A DNA stretch of 41,144 bases from Chloroflexota bacterium (GTDB lineage: Bacteria > Chloroflexota > Dehalococcoidia > Lucifugimonadales > JACPCK01): contig JACPCK010000041.1 in the NCBI GenBank assembly GCA_016179845.1, positions 1-41,144 on the forward strand, in the 5' to 3' direction. The position numbers and the translations under genes are program-made. The notes under the pieces were generated by a model. It searched no databases. It worked only from the letters and a program-made list of their open reading frames with translations, and was not told the DNA's origin. Positions 1 to 7,538 of this stretch are shown here, one piece after another. Each line of letters starts with the position of its first letter. Within the stretch, counting starts at the first letter, position 1.

Positions 1-71
1 GGAGCCGCAGGCTTCGAACCGCCGCCCGCGGCACCCGTCCCGTTCTCCTTAGGTCTGCCAAAGCCTTCTCC

Positions 72-1268
72 GTGGCTCCGATTCTAGCGCGCGATCGCGA
101 CGGTTTCCCCGGCAACACCCGGCGCGAAGCCTGCGGTTTGACCGCTGCCCCCGTCATCCACTCCTCAGCCTGGGTGGGCGCCGTTACCTTCGCTGCTATG
201 ATCCCCCTGGTCTTTGTCCCACCTTTTGCCGGCGTCCTGGCCGATAGGATGGACCGGCGCACCCTTCTGGGATGGACCTACGGGATTAACCTCGCTCACA
301 ACTTGGCTCTCGCAATTCTTTCTCTCACGGGTGCCATCGCTATCTGGCATCTGATACTCCTCTCCCTCGTCAACGGAATAGCACGGGCGACTCAGATGCC
401 GGTGGCCCAAGCCATCGTCCCGAATCTCGTACCCAGAGATAAGGTGCTGAACGCCCTGTCGCTCAACGCCGCAACCCTTCATGGCTCTCGCCTGGTGGGG
501 CCGGGTCTGGCCACCCCCTTGTTGGGCATCCTGGGCGCTCCTGCCGCCTTCTTCCTGTGCACTGCCTTCTACGCCTTCGGCTGGCTTCTTCTTCTGCGCA
601 TCAAGACCCCTTCAAGGAGCAGTGTTAGGCTTGAGGAGGGGTTCCTCCTCAGCTTCTTAGATGGTCTCCGCTACACGTGGAACCAGCCTCTGATCCGTAT
701 GGTAATTCTGATGAGCTTCCTTCACTGTGGTCTCACCATGGCCTTCGAGTCCCTCCTCCCCATCTTTTCCACCCAGCGCCTCCATGCTGGTGCCACAGGG
801 TTTGGAGCCCTCATGATGGGAGTTGGGGCAGGCTCCCTTGTCGGCAGCTTCTTCATCGGAGGCGTTCAGAGCGCCTTGACCAGGGGCAGGTTGTACCTTA
901 TCACCGGCCTTCTTAGCGGCCTGGGGCAGGTAATGCTTTCCTTTATGCCCTCCACGGGCGCAGCCGTGGCCGCTGCCGCCGTGATGGGGGTAAGCCAGTC
1001 CGCCTTCATGACCATGGGCCAGGCAGTAACCCAGTCCCTGGCCGCCGACGAATATAGAGGCCGTATTGCTAGCCTCAATACCCTGAGTCTGGGCGGTATC
1101 ATGTCTCTGATGAACCTGGCGAACGGTTTTATGGCGAGTAACTATAACGTTGCCTTCCTCCTCCTCGCCCAGGGGTTGCTCTTCGTCGGCATGATGGGCC
1201 TGAGCGTAGGCTTCCCAGTTCCTCGGCGGGTCTACGTCAAAGGACTCCCCGCTGAGGCCTCCATCTAG
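72..1268 (+). CDS. MFS transporter (EntS-like exporter family), left part uncertain
   Basis: Major facilitator superfamily membrane protein, probably a drug or metabolite exporter of the MFS_3/EntS type. About ten hydrophobic segments are visible. The cytoplasmic loop motif A appears as GVLADRMDRRTLLGW (about residues 54-68), followed by the helix carrying NGIARATQMPVAQAIVPNLV, which is typical of this branch. The GTG at 72 is the first usable start in the window, but the frame stays open to base 3 and residues 1-30 do not look like the expected first transmembrane helix. The gene therefore either enters from outside the window or has a frameshift near its 5' end. It lies 86 bases before lutA on the same strand. 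The substrate cannot be told from sequence. Confidence 0.75.
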   Translation: MAPILARDRDGFPGNTRREACGLTAAPVIHSSAWVGAVTFAAMIPLVFVPPFAGVLADRMDRRTLLGWTYGINLAHNLALAILSLTGAIAIWHLILLSLVNGIARATQMPVAQAIVPNLVPRDKVLNALSLNAATLHGSRLVGPGLATPLLGILGAPAAFFLCTAFYAFGWLLLLRIKTPSRSSVRLEEGFLLSFLDGLRYTWNQPLIRMVILMSFLHCGLTMAFESLLPIFSTQRLHAGATGFGALMMGVGAGSLVGSFFIGGVQSALTRGRLYLITGLLSGLGQVMLSFMPSTGAAVAAAAVMGVSQSAFMTMGQAVTQSLAADEYRGRIASLNTLSLGGIMSLMNLANGFMASNYNVAFLLLAQGLLFVGMMGLSVGFPVPRRVYVKGLPAEASI

Positions 1269-1293
1269 CAGCGGGCAACCCTTCCTTCTCTCC

Positions 1294-1323
1294 TTGCAAC
1301 GGTGCTTGTTTATCTGCTACCGT
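1294..1323 (+). promoter_or_regulatory. Possible promoter of lutABC
   Basis: TTGCAA (1294-1299), an 18-base spacer and TACCGT (1318-1323) lie between the MFS gene and lutA. The -10 box is poor, so this is only a weak candidate. An AGGA ribosome binding site precedes the lutA ATG. Confidence 0.25.
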
Positions 1324-1354
1324 AGTCCCAACACAACGACTAAAGCAGACAGGA

Positions 1355-2092
1355 ATGAAAGCAGCTCTTTTTGTGACCTGCCTGGTAGACCAGCTCTTTC
1401 CCAACGTAGGAGAGGCTGCTGTAAAGGTGCTGCGCCACCTGAATGTGGAGGTAGCCTTCCCTCGAGACCAGACCTGCTGTGGCCAGCCCGCTCTCAACTC
1501 AGGCCTCAGGTATGAAGCCACTGCTGTCGCCAGACGCTTCTTGAAAGTCTTTGAGGGGAGTGAGTACATCGTTTGCCCTTCCGGGTCCTGCACCAGCCTG
1601 GTCAGGCTCTTCTATGCCGACCTCCTCTCAGAGGATCCCCACCTGAAGGCGCAGGCCGGCCTGCTCGCCTCCCGCACCTACGAGTTCTCCGAGTTTATCA
1701 CCGGGGTCCTGAAAGTGACCGACATCGGAGCACGTCTCGAAGCCAGGGTCGCCTACCACGACTCGTGCCACTCCCTTCGCGAGCTGGGCATCTCCCGCGG
1801 TCCTAGGGACCTGATCAAGGCTGTCCAGGATGTGGAGCTTGTAGAGCTCCCGCACCACGATGTGTGCTGCGGCTTCGGTGGCACCTTCTCTATAAGGTAC
1901 CCGGAGATATCCTCTGCCATTCTTCGGGATAAGGTGGACAATATCCTCAAGAGCGGGGCCCGAATACTGACAGCCACCGACTCAGGCTGCCTCATGCACA
2001 TCAATGGAGCTCTCACCCGGAGCGGCGGCCAGGTAGAGGTCCTCCATCTGGCGGAGCTTCTGGCCCGCGGGCTGGAGAGGGCCGATGCCTGA
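1355..2092 (+). CDS. lutA: Lactate utilization protein A, (Fe-S) oxidoreductase
   Basis: LutA/YkgE subunit of the LutABC L-lactate oxidising complex, which converts lactate to pyruvate with iron-sulfur proteins. At 245 aa it has the normal family length. It carries two cysteine-rich CCG domains: C9, CCG at 41-43 and CPSGSC at 74-79 in the first, and the stretch around HDSCHSLRELG (135-145), CCGFGG (171-176) and SGCLMH (210-215) in the second. These Cys clusters are the known Fe-S ligands of the family. The start ATG follows an AGGA box. The stop overlaps the lutB start by 8 bases, indicating translational coupling. Identification is firm. Confidence 0.93.
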   Translation: MKAALFVTCLVDQLFPNVGEAAVKVLRHLNVEVAFPRDQTCCGQPALNSGLRYEATAVARRFLKVFEGSEYIVCPSGSCTSLVRLFYADLLSEDPHLKAQAGLLASRTYEFSEFITGVLKVTDIGARLEARVAYHDSCHSLRELGISRGPRDLIKAVQDVELVELPHHDVCCGFGGTFSIRYPEISSAILRDKVDNILKSGARILTATDSGCLMHINGALTRSGGQVEVLHLAELLARGLERADA

Positions 2093-3479
2093 GGTCAAGA
2101 CCGCTGAGTTCCCTAGGCTGTCCAGGCAAAGCCTGGCCGACCCCCAGGTCCAGTCCTCCCTCCGGCGTCTCTCCCACTTCATCGAGGCCAGGGAGGCCGC
2201 CGTCGCCGAAGTCGGCGAGCAGGAGTGGCAGCGGTTGCGCGACCAGGGCCGCCGCATCAAGGAGCATGCCATAGCCCATCTGGACTACTACCTGGAGCTA
2301 GCCGCCGACAATGTGGTAAAGGCAGGCGGCAACGTATGCTTCGCCCGGGACGCCAGAGAGGCCTGCGACTACGTCCTCAAGGTGGCCCAGGCCCGCAGGG
2401 CCAGGACCGTCATCAAGAGCAAGTCAATGGTCTCCGAGGAGACAGGCATCAACACTGTCCTGGAGTCTCACGGTATCCGCCCCGTGGAGACAGACTTGGG
2501 CGAGTACATCATCCAGTTGGCCGGTGAGACGCCCTTCCACATCGTGGCGCCGGCCCTACACAAGTCCAAGGAAGAGGTGGCCGACCTCTTCGTCCAGAAG
2601 CTGAACGTGCAGCGCAAGGAGAGCATCACCGAGTTGACGGCCATCGCCCGCGCTGCCTTGAGAGAGATATTCGTGCAGGCCGACATCGGCATGACCGGGG
2701 CCAACTTCGTCGTCGCCGAGACGGGCACCGTCGTCATCGTCACTAACGAAGGGAATGGCCGCATGAGCACCTCCCTGCCCAGGGTTCACATCGCCCTTAT
2801 GGGGATGGAGCGGGTCGTGCCTCGTCTAGAAGACATGGCTGTCTTCCTCCGTCTCCTGCCACGCTCCGCCACGGGACAGCGTCTCACCAGCTACACCACC
2901 TTTGTCACCGGGCCCCGCCGCGACGACGAGGAGGACGGGCCCGACGAGTTCCACCTGGTCATTCTGGACAACGGTCGTAGCAGGATGCTGGCCGACGAGG
3001 CCTTGAGGGAGGCCCTCTACTGTATCCGTTGCGGCGCATGGGTCTACGGCGGGCCCATCGGCGCTGTCGTCACACCCATACTGGCCGGACTGCCCCAGGC
3101 CAGACACCTTCCCTTTGCCTCTACCCTCTGCGGTGCCTGCCGAGAGGTCTGCCCCGTAAAGATCAACATCCCCCATCTGCTGCTGACCCTCCGCTCCAGG
3201 GTGACCCAGGGGCCTCCTGCGGATAGACATGCCTCCTGGCTGGAAAGGATCGCAGCCAGGGCCTGGCAGTACGTGGTCACGACGCCCTGGGCCTTTGGCC
3301 TGGCTGGAAGAGCAGCCGCCATCCTCCAGCTCCCGCTTCTCCGAAGAGGAAGGCTGCGATGGCTTCCCCAACCCCTCAATGCCTGGACCAGGACCAGGGA
3401 CTTCCCCCGGGTGGCCTTCCGTCCCTTTCGGGCCCGGTGGAGCCGTATAGCTGATCAACACCCCAGGGAGAAAACGTAG
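2085..3479 (+). CDS. lutB: Lactate utilization protein B, with damaged first [4Fe-4S] motif
   Basis: LutB-type iron-sulfur protein. The N-terminal LUD domain includes the stretch TGANFVVAETGTVV (about 204-217), and the ferredoxin-like part follows. The second cluster motif is intact: CGACREVCPVKINIP with C349, C352 and C356. The first should read CIRCGAC-x3-CP followed by about 15-20 residues before PGPIGAV. Here CIRCGA (313-318) runs straight into WVYGGPIGAVVTP, so the third and fourth Cys and the following loop are missing, although the frame stays open to a normal C-terminus. The protein is 464 aa, slightly short for the family. The gene overlaps lutA and precedes lutC by 2 bases. Whether the deletion is real or an assembly error cannot be decided here. 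Confidence 0.9.
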   Translation: MPEVKTAEFPRLSRQSLADPQVQSSLRRLSHFIEAREAAVAEVGEQEWQRLRDQGRRIKEHAIAHLDYYLELAADNVVKAGGNVCFARDAREACDYVLKVAQARRARTVIKSKSMVSEETGINTVLESHGIRPVETDLGEYIIQLAGETPFHIVAPALHKSKEEVADLFVQKLNVQRKESITELTAIARAALREIFVQADIGMTGANFVVAETGTVVIVTNEGNGRMSTSLPRVHIALMGMERVVPRLEDMAVFLRLLPRSATGQRLTSYTTFVTGPRRDDEEDGPDEFHLVILDNGRSRMLADEALREALYCIRCGAWVYGGPIGAVVTPILAGLPQARHLPFASTLCGACREVCPVKINIPHLLLTLRSRVTQGPPADRHASWLERIAARAWQYVVTTPWAFGLAGRAAAILQLPLLRRGRLRWLPQPLNAWTRTRDFPRVAFRPFRARWSRIADQHPREKT

Positions 3480-3481
3480 GC

Positions 3482-4219
3482 ATGGCCTCCCGCGAGGTCT
3501 TCTTTCAAACACTCCGGCGTGCCCTGGGCAAGGCCCCGGGAGTAGACCTCACCCCGCCGGGACCCGACTCTGTCGCCCTCACGGAGAAGGCTTCTGCCAT
3601 AAGGGAGCGCTCCCCGGCGACGCTGGCGTCTCTGTCAGAGGCCTTCGTCGCCAGGGCCCAGCTCGTCGGCTGGCATGTGTCAAGGGTCCCGAGCAAGGAG
3701 GCCGCCGCCGCGGCTGTGGTCAACCTGGCCCTAGCCAGGGGGATGAAGCACGTGGTCCGCTCAGCCCACGCGCTGCTGGACAGGGTTCCTGTGCACGAGG
3801 CCCTGGCCAGTGCCGGTCTGGAGGTGAAGGTTGTCGCCTACGATGACGAAGACCCTCAAGGTTCCAGGGCTGCTCTTCGGGAGGTGATGCTTCACGCCGA
3901 CGCAGGCCTCACCGGCGCTGACTACGCCATCGCCGAGACGGGAAGCATAGTTCTCCTGCCCCGCCGCGGCGTCAGCCGTATCGTGTCGCTCCTGCCGCCC
4001 GTGCATATCGCCCTGGTAGAGACAAGCCAGGTCCTGGAGAGCCTGGACGACCTTTTCCTGCTACGGACCGAGGAGTTCCTGCGCACGGGCTCCCTCCGGG
4101 GCTACATGAGCATCATCACCGGCCCCAGCCGCACCGCCGACATTGAGCAGACCCTGGTCGTAGGCGTCCACGGCCCCAGAGAGGTCCACCTCGTGCTTAT
4201 AGAGGAGGAATTTCCATGA
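3482..4219 (+). CDS. lutC: Lactate utilization protein C (LUD domain)
   Basis: LutC subunit of the lactate oxidation complex, 245 aa. A LUD domain is recognised by ADAGLTGADYAIAETGSIVL (about 140-159) and by PPVHIALVE, the same signature as in the LUD part of LutB. It follows lutB directly. Its last 22 codons begin with the tract TLVVGVHGP, and this tract is repeated about 500 bases downstream behind the toxin-antitoxin pair. The present C-terminus (VLIEEEFP) is therefore probably not the original one: GAGGAGGAATTT at its end doubles as the ribosome binding site of the antitoxin, whose ATGA start overlaps the lutC stop. The protein is probably functional, since only the extreme C-terminus changed. 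Confidence 0.92.
   Translation: MASREVFFQTLRRALGKAPGVDLTPPGPDSVALTEKASAIRERSPATLASLSEAFVARAQLVGWHVSRVPSKEAAAAAVVNLALARGMKHVVRSAHALLDRVPVHEALASAGLEVKVVAYDDEDPQGSRAALREVMLHADAGLTGADYAIAETGSIVLLPRRGVSRIVSLLPPVHIALVETSQVLESLDDLFLLRTEEFLRTGSLRGYMSIITGPSRTADIEQTLVVGVHGPREVHLVLIEEEFP
4151..4178 (+). repeat. Direct repeat copy 1 (lutC 3' end)
   Basis: A 28-base tract inside lutC that recurs without mismatch at 4659-4686, with weaker similarity for a further 30 bases or so. The two copies flank the toxin-antitoxin genes. Confidence 0.9.
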
Positions 4220-4419
4220 CAGAACCGAAGAAGCAATTCCTTGTTAGCGAGAAAGGGCAAAAGAGGGGGGTTGTCTTAACCATCAAAGAGTACCATGAGC
4301 TTCTCCAGGACCTGAAAGACCTGGCGATTATAGCTGAGCGAAAGAGGGAGCCTTCTGAGCCTTTGGAGTTGGCGAAGAAACGACTGGAGAAAAGGTGGCA
4401 GAATACAGGGTCCAAGTGA
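4216..4419 (+). CDS. Type II antitoxin (Phd/YefM- or RelB-like)
   Basis: A 67-aa basic protein with the layout of short Phd/RelB-like antitoxins. A DNA-binding N-terminal part contains VVLTIKEYHELLQDLKDLA (about 20-38), the usual motif of this group. A charged C-terminal helix (RKREPSEPLELAKKRLEKR) would wrap the toxin. The ATG overlaps the lutC stop (ATGA) and uses a GGAGG box inside lutC, so expression is coupled to the lactate operon. Its 3' end overlaps the toxin gene by 25 bases, the usual antitoxin-first order. Base composition is lower in GC than lutABC, suggesting recent acquisition. Confidence 0.85.
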   Translation: MTEPKKQFLVSEKGQKRGVVLTIKEYHELLQDLKDLAIIAERKREPSEPLELAKKRLEKRWQNTGSK

Positions 4420-4655
4420 CGCGGGCAGCCTTCAAGGAATTGGAATCCCTACCCCCTGATCAAGGGCGCAGGGTACTAACAGCAATCGAATCTCTCATAT
4501 TTGACCCAAGGCCTAAGCAGTCCAGGAAGTTGGCAGGGAGCCGCGTCTCTTACCGCGTCCGAGTAGGAGATTACAGGATTCTATATCAGGTTAATGAGCG
4601 GGCAAAGTTGGTTAAGGTTTTCGCTGTTGGACACCGACGAGAGGTGTATCGGTAA
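4395..4655 (+). CDS. RelE/ParE-family toxin
   Basis: An 86-aa protein of the RelE/ParE superfamily, normally ribosome-dependent mRNA interferases (RelE) or gyrase poisons (ParE). The hallmark features are VTRAAFKELESLP near the N-terminus, RKLAGSRVSYRVRVGDYRILYQV (about 44-66) and the terminal VFAVGHRREVY with the basic/His/Tyr residues typical of active RelE toxins. GTG start at 4395 inside the antitoxin gene. Together they form a type II toxin-antitoxin module placed within the lutC tail. RelE-like activity is inferred from the conserved Arg and Tyr residues; ParE-like action is not excluded. Confidence 0.88.
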   Translation: MAEYRVQVTRAAFKELESLPPDQGRRVLTAIESLIFDPRPKQSRKLAGSRVSYRVRVGDYRILYQVNERAKLVKVFAVGHRREVYR

Positions 4656-4658
4656 CTC

Positions 4659-4721
4659 ACCCTGGTCGTAGGCGTCCACGGCCCCAAAGTGGTCTACCTC
4701 GTCCTCCTGGACAGGCCCTAG
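4659..4721 (+). pseudogene. Displaced 3' end of a lutC gene
   Basis: Twenty codons and a stop reading TLVVGVHGPKVVYLVLLDRP, clearly homologous to the end of lutC (TLVVGVHGPREVHLVLIEE...). The first 28 bases are identical to 4151-4178. It has no start codon or ribosome site of its own. It is best read as the original, or a duplicated, lutC tail cut off by arrival of the toxin-antitoxin module. The plausible stop (LLDRP) resembles normal LutC ends. Confidence 0.8.
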
Positions 4722-4808
4722 CCATGACCGTTATACCGCTCAGGGTTGCTTGAGGTCTGGTCGGGCAACACCGCAACCCTTTGTGCGTGGCCCAGGAGTG
4801 GCAGCACC

Positions 4809-6161
4809 TCACACATAATAGAGGAACAGAACTCCCGCCCCGACACCTGCCAGGAAGACCAGAAGCCCCAGGAGGAAGACCACCCTGAAGCTCCGCACGG
4901 CTCCTGCCACAATCACCAGGCAGGGTATGCTCACTGCCGGAAGGGTCAGCAGCAGGGCCGCAGCGGGCCCGGCAAGCCCCTCCCTGATAAGGCCCCCGGC
5001 AATGGGCAACTCTGTCCAGGTGGGCACCATGAGCAGGGTCCCGAAAGCGGCAGCCCAGATCACCCCAGGGAGACCGTCGCCAGGGGTTGGTACGGCCTTC
5101 ACTACTGCGGCCGTGACCACCGAGCCTATGAATAGAACGGGCACCACCACCCTGCCCAGCTTCCAGGCGAGGGTCAGCCAGGTGGACACCAGCGCCGCCG
5201 GGGACTCCACGTTGTTTGCTTTGACCAGGTCCCCGAAGCGGAAGAGCTGGCTGTAGCCAGCCACCAACTTGGCGGATAGCGCGACCAGACGGTTTGGTCG
5301 TGGCCATATTGCTTCCCGGCTCGCCCACCGGGAGGCGGCCAGCGAGGCAGCATAGGTCAGAAAGACACCAACTACCAGCCCACCCACAATTCGAAGCAGG
5401 GCGAACTCCCCCGGTAGGAGCATCGTGGCGAGGATGAGCGAGGTGGGGTTGAGCATGGGGGAGGAGACTACGAAGGCGAGGGTTGGGCCCAGAGCGGCTC
5501 CCCCGCTGTAGAGGGCAGCCCCGATGGGCGCGGCGCAGCAGGAGCAGAAGGGCTGGGGAATGGCCAGGGCAGCCCCCGCCAGGTGAGCCTTGAACCCGGT
5601 GCGGCCCAACGCCGGCCTCAGGAACCTGACCACCACGGCCAGCAACAGCGCCCCAATCAGGATGCCCAGGACTGTGGCGTGCCATACCAGGGCCATGTAG
5701 TTTATGCCCTGCCCCAATGGCGCAAGCCACCCTTGAAAGGCATCTGCCGGGATTGCCTGTCCCACGCCAATTTTTCCTGTGGCCGCAATGCGGGAGGCCG
5801 GCACTCCCCGGTAGATGAACAGGTCCGTTACCAAGAATGCCACAAGGGCGATGGACAGGGGGTTAGTCATGGCTTTGAGGTTTATCCCAGCTTTGAGCCG
5901 TTTCTCCAGCCTGACCATGGATCTGTAGCCTAGCCATAGCCCCAGGACAGCCACCGCCAGAAGGGGGATATGCCCCGAGTTGAGGTAAAGGATGGCTGAC
6001 GGAGAGCCTACCTTGAAGTAATCGATGAGGGGGAACAGGAAGGCCCTCCTCATGTCCACCACGGTAAAAAGAAGCAGGGCCATAGCTGCAAGAAATGCCC
6101 CCAGGCTGAGGTAGTAACGCCACCAGCCTGGGGTAGAAGCCCTCTTAAGATGTGCAATCAT
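4809..6161 (-). CDS. Permease of the YraQ/ArsP (DUF318) family
   Basis: A 450-aa polytopic membrane protein with about ten hydrophobic segments. The diagnostic motif PFCSCCAAPIG (205-215, Cys 206, 208 and 209) is followed by a second glycine-rich helix and by SSPMLNPTS, both characteristic of the permease family PF03773. This family includes ArsP, an exporter of organoarsenicals, and uncharacterised permeases often found near metal-handling genes. ATG at 6161 follows AAGGAGG at ideal spacing. It is the last gene of the leftward run and is separated from the copper island by about 430 bases. A role in metal or metalloid export is inferred from the Cys motif and neighbourhood; the substrate is unknown. 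Confidence 0.85.
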   Translation of the reverse strand: MIAHLKRASTPGWWRYYLSLGAFLAAMALLLFTVVDMRRAFLFPLIDYFKVGSPSAILYLNSGHIPLLAVAVLGLWLGYRSMVRLEKRLKAGINLKAMTNPLSIALVAFLVTDLFIYRGVPASRIAATGKIGVGQAIPADAFQGWLAPLGQGINYMALVWHATVLGILIGALLLAVVVRFLRPALGRTGFKAHLAGAALAIPQPFCSCCAAPIGAALYSGGAALGPTLAFVVSSPMLNPTSLILATMLLPGEFALLRIVGGLVVGVFLTYAASLAASRWASREAIWPRPNRLVALSAKLVAGYSQLFRFGDLVKANNVESPAALVSTWLTLAWKLGRVVVPVLFIGSVVTAAVVKAVPTPGDGLPGVIWAAAFGTLLMVPTWTELPIAGGLIREGLAGPAAALLLTLPAVSIPCLVIVAGAVRSFRVVFLLGLLVFLAGVGAGVLFLYYV

Positions 6162-6239
6162 GCCGGTTGCCTCCTTATCCCTATGTCATTGAGCACTGTG
6201 AGAGAGGAGGTGCCTGGAAGGGGTGGAACACAAACAATA

Positions 6240-6267
6240 AGGTGCGTCTTGAACAGCCGACGCACCT
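6240..6267 (-). terminator. Hairpin in the leader of the permease gene
   Basis: A perfect 9-bp inverted repeat (AGGTGCGTC / GACGCACCT) with a 10-base loop, 79 bases upstream of the permease start. Read on the - strand it is followed by TTATTGTTTGTG, so it could end transcription arriving from the copper operon or act as an attenuator in the permease leader. The U-tract is interrupted, so efficiency is uncertain. Confidence 0.5.
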
Positions 6268-6590
6268 CTGGGAGGAAGGACGCTAGCAAGAAGAGGCTAC
6301 GGGGGTACCCGCACCACTCCCTCCCCCAGGAAGGCTGTTCGAGACGACAAGCCGGAGGATGCCACCCGGACATCCAGGCATTTGCCTCAAACTCAGGTGA
6401 ACCGCCAAGCTATCCAGCTCATCGCATTCACCCCCTTCCCGTTCGATGGAGTGAGTGTATCACCAGGGAGCCCACGCAAGGAGCCCAGGATCGGCGAGCT
6501 AGCGCCAAGGTCGGCGAGGGGGCCTCTGGCCTCTCCGTCGCCGAAGACCAGATTATCGCCCCGTGGTAGCTTCAGGCGCTTCCTGAGTCT
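6268..6590. other. Intergenic, no gene seen
   Basis: About 320 bases between the permease leader hairpin and the 37-aa gene. No convincing reading frame on either strand, no tRNA and no recognisable riboswitch core. Codon-like bias is absent. The stretch may hold the promoter of the permease. Confidence 0.5.
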
Positions 6591-6704
6591 TCAGCGGAAG
6601 AGGCCTTGAACATACAGCTCCAGGGGCTGCTGTTCCCCCTCTATCAGGACCGGGAGGCAGAAGAGAGGTGGGCCGTCCATCCCTGCGTGCATCATCCAGT
6701 TCAT
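6591..6704 (-). CDS. Small 37-residue protein coupled to ccdA
   Basis: A reading frame of 37 codons starting with ATG that overlaps the ccdA stop (ATGA). The protein begins MNWMMHAGMDGPPLFC and ends LYVQGLFR. The N-terminus is rich in Met and His with one Cys, in line with the metal-binding character of the operon. No signal peptide or membrane segment is visible, and I recognise no family. The coupling to the upstream stop codon is the main evidence that it is translated; chance occurrence of such an overlap cannot be ruled out. Confidence 0.45.
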   Translation of the reverse strand: MNWMMHAGMDGPPLFCLPVLIEGEQQPLELYVQGLFR

Positions 6705-7528
6705 ACCGTGGCCAGGATGGCCAGACCTAGGACCACCACCGCGCTACCCAGTGCCAGCCGCACTCGCTCCTTGTGGTGGAGGTTCCAGCGGGCCATTCGG
6801 TTCATCGCCGGGCGCGCAGAGGCCGCGGCCAGGATTGCTACTAACGGAAGAACGAACATCACGTTGTACAAGACCAGATACAGGTAGGACTGCACGAAGC
6901 TCTGCTGGAGGGCCAGCATACTCAGTATGGCCAGGTACACGGCTCCGCTACACGGCACTGTGCATAGGCCCACCAGTATCCCCAGGCCGAACATAGTACC
7001 TAGGGTCGCTCGCTGGCCCCACTCTCTTACCAGGTTGCCCAGCCTTGCCGGCGCCCGGAGCTGAGGGCCCCACCCGGGGAGGAGGCTGTCCTTCACCATC
7101 CACAGACCCAGGAATACTGACGCCAGGGCTCCGAGGCGAGACCCCACGTGGTTCTGGGTGAGGGCCGTGGATACTCTGAGCAGGCCAGCCCCCAGGGTGA
7201 GGTAGGTAAGGAAGATGGCCAGGACAAAAGCTCCTCCAAAGAGCAGTATCCTACCTCGCAGGATCCCGGCGTTGGCGCCCTCCATTCCCCGGTACATGGA
7301 GGCAACAGCGGCCACGAAGAGTAGGAGCACGGTGAAGGCGCAGGGGTTGATGCCGTCGGCCAGGCCTGCGACTACTACGGTGGTCAGGGTGGCACGGTTG
7401 GAGGTCAGGGCCTCGGGGGCACCAGAGAACAGCCTGGCGGGGGTCTCCCAGACACCCGCTGCCAGCCCGATGGCCAGCACCAGGACTATGGAGAAAGAGA
7501 CGGCAACGAGGGCTCGGCGGTTCATCAT
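6701..7528 (-). CDS. CcdA/DsbD-like thiol-disulfide membrane transporter
   Basis: A 275-aa membrane protein of the CcdA (DsbD transmembrane domain) family, which passes reducing equivalents from cytoplasmic thioredoxin to the outer face of the membrane. The two redox cysteines are in their usual context: GLADGINPCAF (C63, helix 1) and GLCTVPCSGAVYL (C189 and C193, helix 4). The fold is the expected six-helix one with an extra N-terminal segment. It starts 10 bases after the cupredoxin stop, in one operon with lgt and the lipopeptide. In this setting it probably keeps the cysteines of the exported copper proteins reduced; that role is inference. Confidence 0.88.
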   Translation of the reverse strand: MMNRRALVAVSFSIVLVLAIGLAAGVWETPARLFSGAPEALTSNRATLTTVVVAGLADGINPCAFTVLLLFVAAVASMYRGMEGANAGILRGRILLFGGAFVLAIFLTYLTLGAGLLRVSTALTQNHVGSRLGALASVFLGLWMVKDSLLPGWGPQLRAPARLGNLVREWGQRATLGTMFGLGILVGLCTVPCSGAVYLAILSMLALQQSFVQSYLYLVLYNVMFVLPLVAILAAASARPAMNRMARWNLHHKERVRLALGSAVVVLGLAILATV

Positions 7529-7538
7529 TCTAGGCGTT

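Noticed and set aside
4657-5730. A 357-codon open frame on the - strand overlapping the permease
   Set aside because: It is a shifted-frame shadow of the permease with Pro/Gly/Arg-rich composition; the permease frame has the membrane pattern and motif.
6268-6590. Riboswitch (cobalamin or metal) in front of the permease
   Set aside because: I looked for conserved riboswitch cores on the - strand and found none; only the hairpin at 6240-6267 stands out.
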